Below, one piece after another: positions 24,601-30,987 of a stretch of 30,987 nt of DNA (position 1 is the first letter of the stretch; each line of letters starts with the position of its first letter). Where the stretch lies: the NCBI GenBank assembly GCA_964542425.1, contig CAZIUB010000082.1:1-30987 (forward strand), read 5' to 3'. This DNA comes from Dongia_A sp964542425 (GTDB taxonomy: Bacteria > Pseudomonadota > Alphaproteobacteria > Dongiales > Dongiaceae). The translations under genes and the position numbers were made by a program. Below the pieces are notes generated by a model. It worked only from the letters and a program-made list of their open reading frames with translations. It did not search any database and was not told the DNA's origin.

Positions 24601-24644
24601 GCTCACGACGGCGGGCACTGGAACGTGGCAAGGAACATTGAACC

Positions 24645-25331
24645 ATGAACGGCAAGGCGCCCGGCTTCTCACCCTATTTCGTGGCCTTGGTCGCCCTTTT
24701 CGTGACCGGGCTCGTGGTTTCGAACATCATCGCGGTCAAACTCGTCCTCTTAGGCGGGCTGTTGTTGCCGGCGGCCATCATCATCTTTCCGCTGAGCTAC
24801 ATCCTGGGCGACGTGCTGACCGAGGTCTATGGCTATCGCCAAGCCAGGCGCGTCATCTGGCTGGGGTTCTTGTGCAATCTCCTGGCGGCCGCGGCAATCG
24901 CCATCGCGGGAAGCCTTCCCGCCCCCGATTTCTGGAACGATCAGCCGGCGTTCGAGCGCATCCTCGGCCAGACGCCGCGCATCCTCGCGGCCTCGTTCCT
25001 CGCTTACCTGGTGGGCGAGTTCGCCAATTCCTATCTGCTGGCGCGGATGAAGGTGGCCATGCAAGGCCGCCATCTTTGGATGCGCACAATCGGATCGACA
25101 CTCATTGGCGAGGGGCTGGATTCGGCGATTTTCATATCCATTGCCTTTGTCGGCGTGATGCCGGGTGACATTCTATTCTCCGCCATCATCACGCAATGGC
25201 TGGTGAAATCGGCCTATGAGGCGGCGGCAACGCCCTTGACCTATGTATTGGTCAAATTCCTGAAACGGAAGGACGGCGTTGACACTTACGACCGCGACCT
25301 GGATTTCAACCCCTTCGCGGTGGGGGAATAG
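24645..25331 (+). CDS. yhhQ: Queuosine precursor transporter YhhQ (VUT/ECF-like family)
   Basis: Inner-membrane importer of queuosine precursors (preQ0/preQ1 in E. coli YhhQ). 228 aa, about six helices. Family features: VSNIIAVKLVLLGGLLLPAAIIIFPLSYILGD at residues about 24-55 then VLTEVYGYRQARRVIW, and the later SLLxARMK-like YLLARMKVAMQGRHLWMRTIGST and GEGLDSAIF. AAGGA lies about 9 bases upstream of the ATG. It diverges from the queA-tgt-queF-queG operon, matching a combined synthesis/salvage strategy. Confidence 0.92.
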   Translation: MNGKAPGFSPYFVALVALFVTGLVVSNIIAVKLVLLGGLLLPAAIIIFPLSYILGDVLTEVYGYRQARRVIWLGFLCNLLAAAAIAIAGSLPAPDFWNDQPAFERILGQTPRILAASFLAYLVGEFANSYLLARMKVAMQGRHLWMRTIGSTLIGEGLDSAIFISIAFVGVMPGDILFSAIITQWLVKSAYEAAATPLTYVLVKFLKRKDGVDTYDRDLDFNPFAVGE

Positions 25332-25362
25332 GCGGGCGGCCTGTTATCGTGTGAGCGCCCGC
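25332..25362 (+). terminator. Possible 3' hairpin after yhhQ
   Basis: GCGGGCG (25332-25338) pairs with CGCCCGC (25356-25362) across a 17-base loop, immediately after the yhhQ TAG. It lacks a T-run, so termination is uncertain. Confidence 0.3.
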
Positions 25363-25422
25363 GCAATCCCCGTTTCGCTCCACTGGAGCTTTGACCGAAA
25401 TCTTCCCAACTGATATGGCCAA

Positions 25423-26439
25423 ATGATGTCACGCCGGTATCGAATAGGTTTGATTGTCGGCAAGTTCTCGCCCCTTCACAAGGGCCATGAATTCGCAATT
25501 CGCACGGCCTTGGCCCAATGCGACAAGCTCTATGTGGTGACCTATTCATGCCCGGAATTTTCTGGCTGCCCGGTCGAGCGTCGCGAGAGGTGGCTTCACA
25601 CTCTGTTTCCAGCAGCCGAAATCCTTGCCCTGGATGCACAGCGCCTTCGATTGCTCGACAATCGACCCTTGCCTCGCAACGATGATGCCGATGATGTCCA
25701 GCGCGACTTTGTCGGCTGGCTGTGCCAAACCCTGTTGCGAATCCTTCCCGACGCAGTCTTCACGAGCGAGGGCTATGGTCAGGGCTTCGCCAATCATTTG
25801 AGTGCCGCGCTCGGCGGTCACAAGGTGGCGCATGTTGCAATCGACCCGGAGCGCATTGTCCACCCGATCTCTGGTAGTATTTTGCGCGCGGACGTTCATG
25901 CCCATCGCCGGATGCTTTCGCCGATCGTCTCCGCGGATTTCGTCGGAAGGGCATGCTTTCTGGGCGCGGAAAGCACCGGCAAGACCACCATGGCGGAACT
26001 CGCGGCATCGTAATTTGGCTCCACTTCCGTACCCGAGTACGGGCGTGTGCCATGGGAGGAAAAGAAAGGGCGCCTCGAGTTCGATGGCATGCTGGCAATC
26101 GCCCGCGCGCATGTCGCGTTGGAGAAGACGGCGCGGCTTCATGCCGCTCCGGTTTTTTTCAGCGACACCTCACCCTTGACGACCTTGTTCTACTCTCGGG
26201 AACTCTTTGGACAGTTCGATCGAGACCTTTATGAGCTATCTCGACGGCACTATGATCACTTCTTCCTGTGTCATCCGGACTTCCCCCACGTGCAGGATGG
26301 CACCCGATCCGACGAGGCCTTTCAGCGCCGGCAACATGAGTGGCATGTCGCCACGCTCTCCGCCCGGGCCGTCGAATACATCGATCTGCGCGGCGGCATT
26401 GCCGCGCGAATCGAGGCGGTTGAGAACCGTGTTCACGCG
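25423..26439 (+). pseudogene. NadR-like NMN adenylyltransferase / nicotinamide riboside kinase, interrupted by a stop codon
   Basis: The N-terminal part is a nucleotidyltransferase domain: IGLIVGKFSPLHKGHEFAI with the HxGH motif at residues 19-22. A kinase domain begins at about 175 with the P-loop GAESTGKTT (181-189). TAA at 26011-26013 stops the frame right after the P-loop. The same frame continues with correct kinase sequence: FGSTSVPEYGRVPWEEKKG, DTSPLTTLFYSRELFG, HYDHFFLCHPDFPHVQDGTR. So there is a single nonsense codon with no frame change. The natural stop is also not evident: after about VENRVH (26439) similarity fades and the frame stays open into the antisense of the next gene. NADPH/NAD salvage by this protein is probably lost; the N-terminal domain alone (196 aa) could still fold. 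The 3' boundary is approximate. Confidence 0.82.
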
Positions 26440-26532
26440 CGTTGCCGATGGTTTGTTCGAGTGCCATGGTTGAAGCGCCCTCCGCCATCCGCCGTCGCGG
26501 AATCAAATTGCAATAAGCATCAAAGAAGCGGA

Positions 26533-28059
26533 TCACGCCGCCGGCACGCCGCCCTCTTCGCGGCGCTTGGCGACGAAGGCCTTGAGCGCCTCGTCGATCG
26601 CGGGATCGATCGGCGGGGGCACGTATTCGGCCAGCAATTGCTTCCAGATCTTGTGCGCGCGCTGGGCGGTCTCGACCGCCCCTGCCAGGCGCCAGGTCTC
26701 GAAGTTTCGCCAATCGGAAAGAAGTGGGGCGTAGAACGCCGTCTCGTAACGCTCGAGCGTGTGCGGCGAACCGAAGAAATGTCCGCCCGGCCCCACCTCC
26801 TTAATTGCGTCCACGGCCAGCGTGTCGGCGTCGATCGCAAGCGGCATCATGAATTCCGCCATGCCCTGGAGGATTTCGGCGTCCACGATCATCTTCTCGA
26901 ACGAGGCGACGAGACCCCCTTCCATCCAACCCGCGCCATGCAGCACCAGATTGGCGTGGCCCATGACCGCGCCCCAAACCGACATCTCGGATTCATAAGC
27001 CGCCTGCGCATCGACCGCGTTCGCGGCGCACGCATTGCTGGAGCGATAGGGAAGCTTGTAGCGCCTGGCCAATTGCCCCCCGGCCAAGGCGGCGCGGGTA
27101 TATTCCGGCGTGCCGAAGGCGGGCGCTCCTGTCTTCATGTCGACGTTCGAGGTAAAGCCGCCATAGGCGCACGCCACGCCGGGCTTCACCATCTGGATGA
27201 AGGCGATGCCGGCGAGCGCCTCGGCATTCTGGAGGGCGAGTGCGCCTGCGATAGTGACCGGCGCCATCGCACCGCTCAACGTGAAGGGTGTGAGGACGAT
27301 CGGCTGGCCGTGCTCGGCCATCGCGGTCAGGCCCTGGAGCATGGGGACATCGAGCCGAAGCGGCGAATTTGAGTTCACGATCGAAAACAGGCTCGGCTCG
27401 CGCGCGAGCTGTTCATGGTCGATGCCGCGCGCGATGCAAATCATCTCGATCGCATCCAGGATGCGATAACGCCCCAGCGAATAAGGGTGCCAGATCTTGT
27501 CCGTGAGCGTGATCGCCGCGTAATGCGCATCCAGATGCCGGGTCCGGGGGTCGATGTCGGCCGGCTCCACCGGATAGCCCCCGATGCATTGCACGATGTT
27601 GAGGCTCTGGATCAGGCGGAGGAGCTCGGAATAATCGGCGAAGGTTCCTGGGCGCCGCCCTCGCTCCAGATCCGAAACATTGGGCGCCGAGGCGACCGAA
27701 GCGAAATTGATGTGATTGGCCCCGAAGATTAGATTTCGATCCGGGTTGCGCGAATGCAGCGTGAACTCGGCCGGTGCCTTGGCAACGCATTCCAGCACCA
27801 GGTTGCGATCCATGCGGATGCGCTGGGTTCCCGCCACTACTTCCGCGCCGCCCTTGATGGCGCGGGCGCGCGCGACATCGTCCAGGAATTCGATGCCGAA
27901 TTCCTCGAGGATGCGGAGCGACGCGTTGTGAATGGCCTCGATCTGGTCGGCCGATAGAACTTCGATCGGTTTATAGGGATTGCGGTGGTTGCGCCAGGGC
28001 AATTGCGGAATGCTGCCCACCTGCCGCTTTTCCCGCCTTACCCGCTGCTCCCTGGCCAT
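26533..28059 (-). CDS. MttB family methyltransferase without pyrrolysine
   Basis: 508 aa, start ATG 28059, with GGAAAG upstream. It belongs to the trimethylamine methyltransferase (MttB) superfamily, a TIM-barrel family passing methyl groups from quaternary amines to corrinoid proteins. Recognisable blocks: LSADQIEAIHNASLRILEEFGIEF, NFASVASAPNVSDLERGRRP, DAHYAAITLTDKIWH, LTPFTLSGAMAPVTIAGAL, GVACAYGGFTSNVDMKTGAPAFGTPE, KEVGPGGHFFGSPHTLERY. The frame has no internal TAG, so it is of the non-pyrrolysine (MtgB-like) type. Such proteins are widespread in alphaproteobacteria; glycine betaine, carnitine or proline betaine are known substrates of relatives. No corrinoid protein gene is adjacent. Confidence 0.93.
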   Translation of the reverse strand: MAREQRVRREKRQVGSIPQLPWRNHRNPYKPIEVLSADQIEAIHNASLRILEEFGIEFLDDVARARAIKGGAEVVAGTQRIRMDRNLVLECVAKAPAEFTLHSRNPDRNLIFGANHINFASVASAPNVSDLERGRRPGTFADYSELLRLIQSLNIVQCIGGYPVEPADIDPRTRHLDAHYAAITLTDKIWHPYSLGRYRILDAIEMICIARGIDHEQLAREPSLFSIVNSNSPLRLDVPMLQGLTAMAEHGQPIVLTPFTLSGAMAPVTIAGALALQNAEALAGIAFIQMVKPGVACAYGGFTSNVDMKTGAPAFGTPEYTRAALAGGQLARRYKLPYRSSNACAANAVDAQAAYESEMSVWGAVMGHANLVLHGAGWMEGGLVASFEKMIVDAEILQGMAEFMMPLAIDADTLAVDAIKEVGPGGHFFGSPHTLERYETAFYAPLLSDWRNFETWRLAGAVETAQRAHKIWKQLLAEYVPPPIDPAIDEALKAFVAKRREEGGVPAA

Positions 28060-28176
28060 GGTCGGTTCTTTCCGGAACTCCTGGCTGAACCCCCTACCAG
28101 CACCCGTCAGCGCCCGCCAATAAGTTCACAGCCCTCGGAGGATGACATCAAGCTATAGGCGGTGGTCGGCCACCGA

Positions 28177-29070
28177 TCAGGGCGCCTCGACCACCAGCGG
28201 CTGGCCGATCCCTGGCTTCATCTGGACCCGGCCCTTGACCGTTTGGCCGGAGGTTACCGCCATTGGCGCCATGCCCCAAACATCCTTGAAGCTGCCGATG
28301 ACTAGATAGCGCCCCTCGCGCAGCATCAGGGTGGGGTTGTCGCCCTCGGTCGTGGCCACAAGGGTGTATTCGCCCCGTGCGTTGGGCTGCTCGCGCACCA
28401 CCTGCCAATGGATCCTCTGCACCAGCCGTTTTTCGCCGGTCCAACCCGACAGGCGGCCATGCCCGGCATAAAGGTTCAGAGTGTAATCATAGGCCTGACC
28501 GGGCCCCAGCGGCACCACCAGATCGGCCTTGATCCCCTGATAGCGCGCGCGCACCACATAGCCCCCCGCCGGCACCGTGAAATGCGCGGTCGCGCCGGTA
28601 TGCGAGCTTACGAATTCCCCGCCACCTGGTTTGCCCCTTTCATAGGTGCGCAACTCCCATTCCACCGGGTCGGCGACCGGCTTTCGACCCCTGGCGGTCA
28701 CCAGCTTGATACCGACCTGGGCCATGCCCATGACCAGCGTTCGATTGACCGGGCTTTCGCCCACCGTGACGGCCATCTGCGCCGCCATCTTTGGCACGCG
28801 GCCCAAAATAAGGTACTGCCCGGGCTTGAGGCTCGTCCGCAAGACCGGCCCCACCTGGGTCATCAGGGGCTTGGCCTCCGGCACGCCGTTGCGATCAAGC
28901 TTGGTGATCGCCCATCTGATGGGTTCCTCGACCGGTGCCCCGCCCTGGCCGAGCGTCGCGTTTATCGTTACCGGCGCCGCGGCAAGAACCGATCCTGCCG
29001 AAATCGAAATCGCCCCCGCCAAGGTCAGCACGACGAGACCGCGGGTAGGCCTGACAAATTTGAAAAACAA
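28177..29070 (-). CDS. Secreted protein of unknown function made of three tandem ~80-residue repeats
   Basis: 297 aa. I choose TTG 29070 because GAGGAG lies 9 bases upstream; longer frames start within palindrome T2. Residues 1-30 are a signal peptide (GLVVLTLAGAISISAGSVLAAA). The mature protein divides into three similar units. Each has a tryptophan strand (EEPIRWAITKL / ADPVEWELRTY / VQRIHWQVVRE), a later G-Y/V-(L/V)(I/V) strand (PGQYLILGRV / AGGYVVRARY / EGRYLVIGSF), then a V..G......L turn ending in G. This suggests three beta-sandwich domains in the periplasm. I do not recognise a named family, and no enzyme motif or cysteine pair is seen. Confidence 0.75.
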   Translation of the reverse strand: MFFKFVRPTRGLVVLTLAGAISISAGSVLAAAPVTINATLGQGGAPVEEPIRWAITKLDRNGVPEAKPLMTQVGPVLRTSLKPGQYLILGRVPKMAAQMAVTVGESPVNRTLVMGMAQVGIKLVTARGRKPVADPVEWELRTYERGKPGGGEFVSSHTGATAHFTVPAGGYVVRARYQGIKADLVVPLGPGQAYDYTLNLYAGHGRLSGWTGEKRLVQRIHWQVVREQPNARGEYTLVATTEGDNPTLMLREGRYLVIGSFKDVWGMAPMAVTSGQTVKGRVQMKPGIGQPLVVEAP

Positions 29071-29089
29071 TGGAAGGCACTCCTCGACC

Positions 29090-29144
29090 CTAGTGTTGTG
29101 GTTCCAACGCTTGATTCCCAATCAATGTGTTGGAACCACAACAC
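29090..29144 (-). repeat. Palindromic repeat T2, copy 2
   Basis: CTAG (29090-29093) followed by TGTTGTGGTTCCAAC (29094-29108), the inner palindrome TTGATTCCCAATCAA, and GTTGGAACCACAACA (29129-29143). The 15-bp outer arms are perfect inverse repeats. It is the reverse complement of the copy at 24546-24600. It breaks the coding sequence of the IS110 remnant next to it, after the VHGVDG codons. Confidence 0.85.
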
Positions 29145-29306
29145 ATGCCATCAACGCCATGAACCTGGAAAATCCGCTTCGCAAGGTCCAACCCAATCAT
29201 GATAGTATTCATCTCGGACGGCTCCTTTTGCCTGGTGTGAAACAACATTCACCAGTTTGGTACATCGATGCCGTTCGGGGGCCGTCCACCCCATCATTCC
29301 CGTTTG
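29145..29306 (-). mobile_element. IS110-family left-end remnant (leader plus first transposase codons)
   Basis: Codons from ATG 29212 to 29147 read IGLDLAKRIFQVHGVDG, the DEDD/RuvC-like N-terminus of IS110 transposases with the first catalytic Asp. AAAGGAG lies upstream as Shine-Dalgarno. The ~94-base leader folds as an outer pair GGACGGC/GCCGTCC (29281-29287 with 29216-29222) enclosing a hairpin CTGGTG/CACCAG (29250-29255 with 29232-29237); in this family the noncoding left end carries the bridge RNA. After about 22 codons the gene is cut off by palindrome T2. The element cannot be active by itself. Confidence 0.78.
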
Positions 29307-29361
29307 CTAGTGTTCCGGGCGGACATGTCCCTAGAGCGGAATGTCGGTTACGGAACACTAG
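29307..29361 (-). repeat. Palindromic repeat T1, copy 2 (complete)
   Basis: 55 bp with perfect 11-bp ends: CTAGTGTTCCG (29307-29317) and CGGAACACTAG (29351-29361). Both outer edges are CTAG, as expected of a short insertion that used a CTAG or TA target. The inner part (GGACATGTCC, then AGCGGAATGTCGGTTA) matches the copy at 24476. It adjoins the left edge of the IS110 remnant and ends 25 bases before the next gene's stop. Confidence 0.88.
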
Positions 29362-29386
29362 ATAACGACACCCCAACGAGTGCACC

Positions 29387-30127
29387 CTACCCTACACCTT
29401 GGCGTCGCCTCAAGGAGGCGACGAAGGAAGCCATATGAAATCCCGCCTGTTCGCCAGTATAGCGGTATTTCCCACCCACCGGGCATGCCAGGCGTGCCAA
29501 ACACCCCAGGTCCCGGCATTCCCGGCCCCGCCCCAGCACGTGATCCGCGCAGGCCCCGACATCATAGCCCGAATCCCCAAAGGCGCCGACTGGGCAAGTG
29601 ACAAGGCACGGCTTGTCGGCGCAGGAATCGCAAGGCGAAGGCGCCTCCCTTCGACCGGGCAGGGCAAGCCGACGATCGAAGACGAATGCCGCGCGATAAG
29701 CGTGCCACAGGCCGAACTGCGGATGTATGAGAATGCCAAGCGGCGATCCGTGAACCGGTTCGGCCCTCCTTGCCCATTGCTGGAACGGCCAATAGGGCGG
29801 CCCCTCGAAATCGAAAAGGATGCCGGCGCCAGCCAGTGTGGCCAAGGGCGTCAGGTTTTCCACGATCCAGTCATTCAGCGGATGAGCGCCCTTTCGGGCG
29901 CGGATGGCGGGACCGGAGCGGCGCCACAATTCATCGCCGGCATTGCCGATCATCACCAGGCTACGGGCACCGGCGAAGCGCTCGAGGACGACCATGTCGC
30001 GCGCCGGGTCCAGGGCAAACCCCCCGCGTAAGCGCAACCCAAGCGCCTCGACCCGATCGCCGATCTCATTCAGGCCATCATCGGCGGTTGATCGTCCTGG
30101 ACCTGGATCGCCGCTTTCCATTACCAT
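29387..30127 (-). CDS. 4Fe-4S ferredoxin-like protein (QueG-related architecture)
   Basis: About 246 aa from ATG 30127 (ATG 30121 is also possible; longer frames are not supported by similarity). The N-terminal half has LGLRLRGGFAL, SLVMIGNAGDELWR, HPLNDWIVENLTPLA and GPPYWPFQQWARRAEPVHGSPLGILIHPQFGLWHAYRAAFVF as recognisable conserved blocks. Two cysteine groups follow: CDSCADKPCLVTCPVGAF and CRDLGCLARLACPVG, suited to bind iron-sulfur clusters. The family is common in alphaproteobacteria and annotated only as ferredoxin-like. It diverges from the HD-domain gene at 30170 (42-base gap). Confidence 0.85.
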   Translation of the reverse strand: MVMESGDPGPGRSTADDGLNEIGDRVEALGLRLRGGFALDPARDMVVLERFAGARSLVMIGNAGDELWRRSGPAIRARKGAHPLNDWIVENLTPLATLAGAGILFDFEGPPYWPFQQWARRAEPVHGSPLGILIHPQFGLWHAYRAAFVFDRRLALPGRREAPSPCDSCADKPCLVTCPVGAFGDSGYDVGACADHVLGRGRECRDLGCLARLACPVGGKYRYTGEQAGFHMASFVASLRRRQGVG

Positions 30128-30169
30128 GGTTGCACGCCTATCAGTTTGCCCGAACCCGGAGCCGTCCCC

Positions 30170-30763
30170 ATGAACGAAGATCGGCAAGCCAGCTTCACCC
30201 GCATGGACCAGGGTACCTACGAAGACTACCAATTGCTGGACGAACGCTACAAGGTTCTGGAGGTCAATCTCGCCGAGGAAATCCTGGGCCTGTTCGGCCG
30301 GCTAGCCGGCGACACCTTGGGCTACACGATCGACCGCTACCAGCATTCCTTGCAGACCGCCACCAGGGCCCAGCGCGACGGCGCCGACGAGGAAACCATC
30401 GTGGTGGCGTTGCTCCACGACGTCGGGGATTCACTGGCGCCGTGGAATCACTCGGATTTGGCGGCTGCCATCCTGCAGCCCTATGTGAGCGCGGAGAACC
30501 ATTGGCTGGTGCGCCATCACGGCATCTTCCAGGGCTATTACTATTCGCACCATGTGGGCGGCGACCGGAACGCGCGCGATCGGTATCGTGGCCATCCGAT
30601 GTTTGAACGAACTGCCGCCTTCTGTGAGAATTGGGATCAGAATTCGTTCGACCCGGATTACGACAATTTGCCCCTCACCGCCTTCGAGCCAATGGTTCGT
30701 CGGTTGTTCGATCGCAAACCCTTTGCGCCCGAAATCATCCGAGCGCCCTCGTGGGTGGCTTGA
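30170..30763 (+). CDS. HD-domain protein, possible diiron (PhnZ/TmpB-like) oxygenase or phosphohydrolase
   Basis: 197 aa from ATG 30170. The metal-ligand pattern of HD proteins is complete: His59 in YQHSLQTA, His83-Asp84 in LLHDVGD, His94 in NHSDL, His116/117 in VRHHGIF, and Asp156 in ENWDQ. Six such ligands fit a dinuclear iron site, as in PhnZ, TmpB or myo-inositol oxygenase, which cleave C-P or C-C bonds, but a plain phosphohydrolase is not excluded. The ATG is chosen because the family-like part starts about residue 14 (QGTYEDYQ). The MttB-family gene 2 kb away handles quaternary amines, so a role in methylated-amine phosphonates is an attractive, unproven idea. Confidence 0.8.
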   Translation: MNEDRQASFTRMDQGTYEDYQLLDERYKVLEVNLAEEILGLFGRLAGDTLGYTIDRYQHSLQTATRAQRDGADEETIVVALLHDVGDSLAPWNHSDLAAAILQPYVSAENHWLVRHHGIFQGYYYSHHVGGDRNARDRYRGHPMFERTAAFCENWDQNSFDPDYDNLPLTAFEPMVRRLFDRKPFAPEIIRAPSWVA

Positions 30764-30821
30764 GTTCCAGTTTCAGTTCCAATTCGCCCCATAACTATCT
30801 CAAATTGAACTCATATCCTAG

Positions 30822-30987
30822 CTCACTGGTGTCCGGTTAAGCGCGGGTCAGATTCTGGAAAAGTGAGGGCTGGCGAGGGTTTGCGGGCGAAAATGGCTGG
30901 TGTCGATTTGAACCCCGACCGGCACTCTTGGGAAATTTCCCGAGGAGGCGCCGGTGAACGTCGGCAAGACACTTTTCGCCCAACTCA
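30822..30987 (+). mobile_element. Left end of an insertion sequence, probably IS4 family (cut by the window edge)
   Basis: After the HD gene the sequence changes character; from about CACTGGTGTCCGGTTAAG (30824-30841) it looks like an IS terminal region followed by a ~110-base leader. The transposase start lies at 30954. The precise tip and any target duplication cannot be set from one side. The 60 bases between 30764 and 30822 contain an imperfect TTCCAGTTTCAGTTCCAATT run and no gene. Confidence 0.5.
30954..30987 (+). CDS. Transposase, first 11 codons (IS4 family, DUF4372-type N-terminus)
   Basis: GTG 30954 preceded by AGGAGG at 30942-30947, an excellent ribosome-binding site. The visible residues are (M)NVGKTLFAQL, which match the start of IS4-family transposases of the DUF4372 group (typically MNxGKTLFAQLMDFLPW). 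Only 34 bases are visible, so the family is inferred from these residues plus the leader. Confidence 0.55.
   Translation, partial: MNVGKTLFAQL

Noticed and set aside
26011..26013. Stop codon in nadR as recoded selenocysteine or pyrrolysine
   Set aside because: The codon is TAA, not TGA or TAG, and the position is not a catalytic site in the family.
26533..28059. Pyrrolysine-containing MttB
   Set aside because: The full-length frame has no internal TAG, so this is the non-pyrrolysine type.
29071..29121. Longer N-terminus for the three-repeat protein starting in palindrome T2
   Set aside because: It would encode palindrome-derived residues ahead of the signal peptide; a TTG with GAGGAG at good spacing gives a proper signal sequence.
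29150..29210. Possible fourth copy of the ~115-bp repeat (CATGAA ... CATGATAGTA at similar spacing)
   Set aside because: The opposite strand reads as the N-terminus of an IS110 transposase with its own Shine-Dalgarno site; the shared words are short and the other blocks are missing.
1..30987. tRNA, rRNA genes and CRISPR arrays
   Set aside because: I looked in all gaps between genes; no cloverleaf-like sequence, ribosomal sequence or regularly spaced direct repeats were seen.

Overview
The window is high-GC, gene-dense bacterial DNA that reads as an alphaproteobacterium, probably Rhodospirillales-like. The signs are a C4-type 5-aminolevulinate synthase, a System I cytochrome c maturation operon (ccmEFGHI), a serine-glyoxylate aminotransferase, a TAXI-type TRAP receptor, a non-pyrrolysine MttB-family protein, and a palindromic repeat of a type common in alphaproteobacteria. 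I could run no searches, so the taxonomy is inference. Both edges fall in sequence that looks repeated (a displaced hemA segment on the left, a transposase start on the right), as expected if the window is a whole draft contig.

Layout. 1-6060 (+): hemA followed by ccmE, ccmF, ccmG, ccmH and ccmI, tightly packed; ccmF carries an out-of-frame deletion. 6121-6525: the tail of an MFS transporter. 6491-10885: a polyamine-type ABC importer, with the Tat-exported binding protein on the minus strand diverging from permease, permease and ATPase genes; a ~115-bp repeat separates the two permeases. 10944-11603: FrnE/DsbA-like protein. 11656-15061 (-): serine-glyoxylate aminotransferase and an ADP-forming-type acyl-CoA synthetase. 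15355-16407 (+): orphan TAXI receptor. 16413-19187 (-): double-domain GFA protein, then a PhnD-like binding protein, EamA permease and TusA-like protein joined by 4-nt overlaps. 19310-20284 (+): membrane desaturase. 20264-25331: a queuosine cluster, queA-tgt-queF-queG (-), with the precursor transporter yhhQ divergent (+). 25423-26439: nadR broken by an in-frame stop. 26533-28059 (-): MttB family. 28177-29070 (-): secreted protein made of three tandem repeats. 29090-29361: palindromes around an IS110 remnant. 29387-30763: divergent 4Fe-4S protein and HD-domain diiron-type protein. 30822-30987: left end and first codons of a likely IS4-family transposase.

The most distinctive theme is small mobile repeats and gene decay. 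There are four dispersed or palindromic repeat types: a ~115-bp element in three copies, two palindromes (T1, T2) with two copies each, and a TGTCAT...ATGACA element. One repeat sits in frame inside queA (about 42 extra codons), another forms the 3' end and stop codon of queA, and the T1-spacer-T2 module occurs twice in the same relative order, once with an IS110 left end inside. Together with the broken ccmF and nadR and the MFS stub, this suggests either a genome under active repeat expansion and erosion or a draft assembly with local errors. Read mapping would tell these apart.
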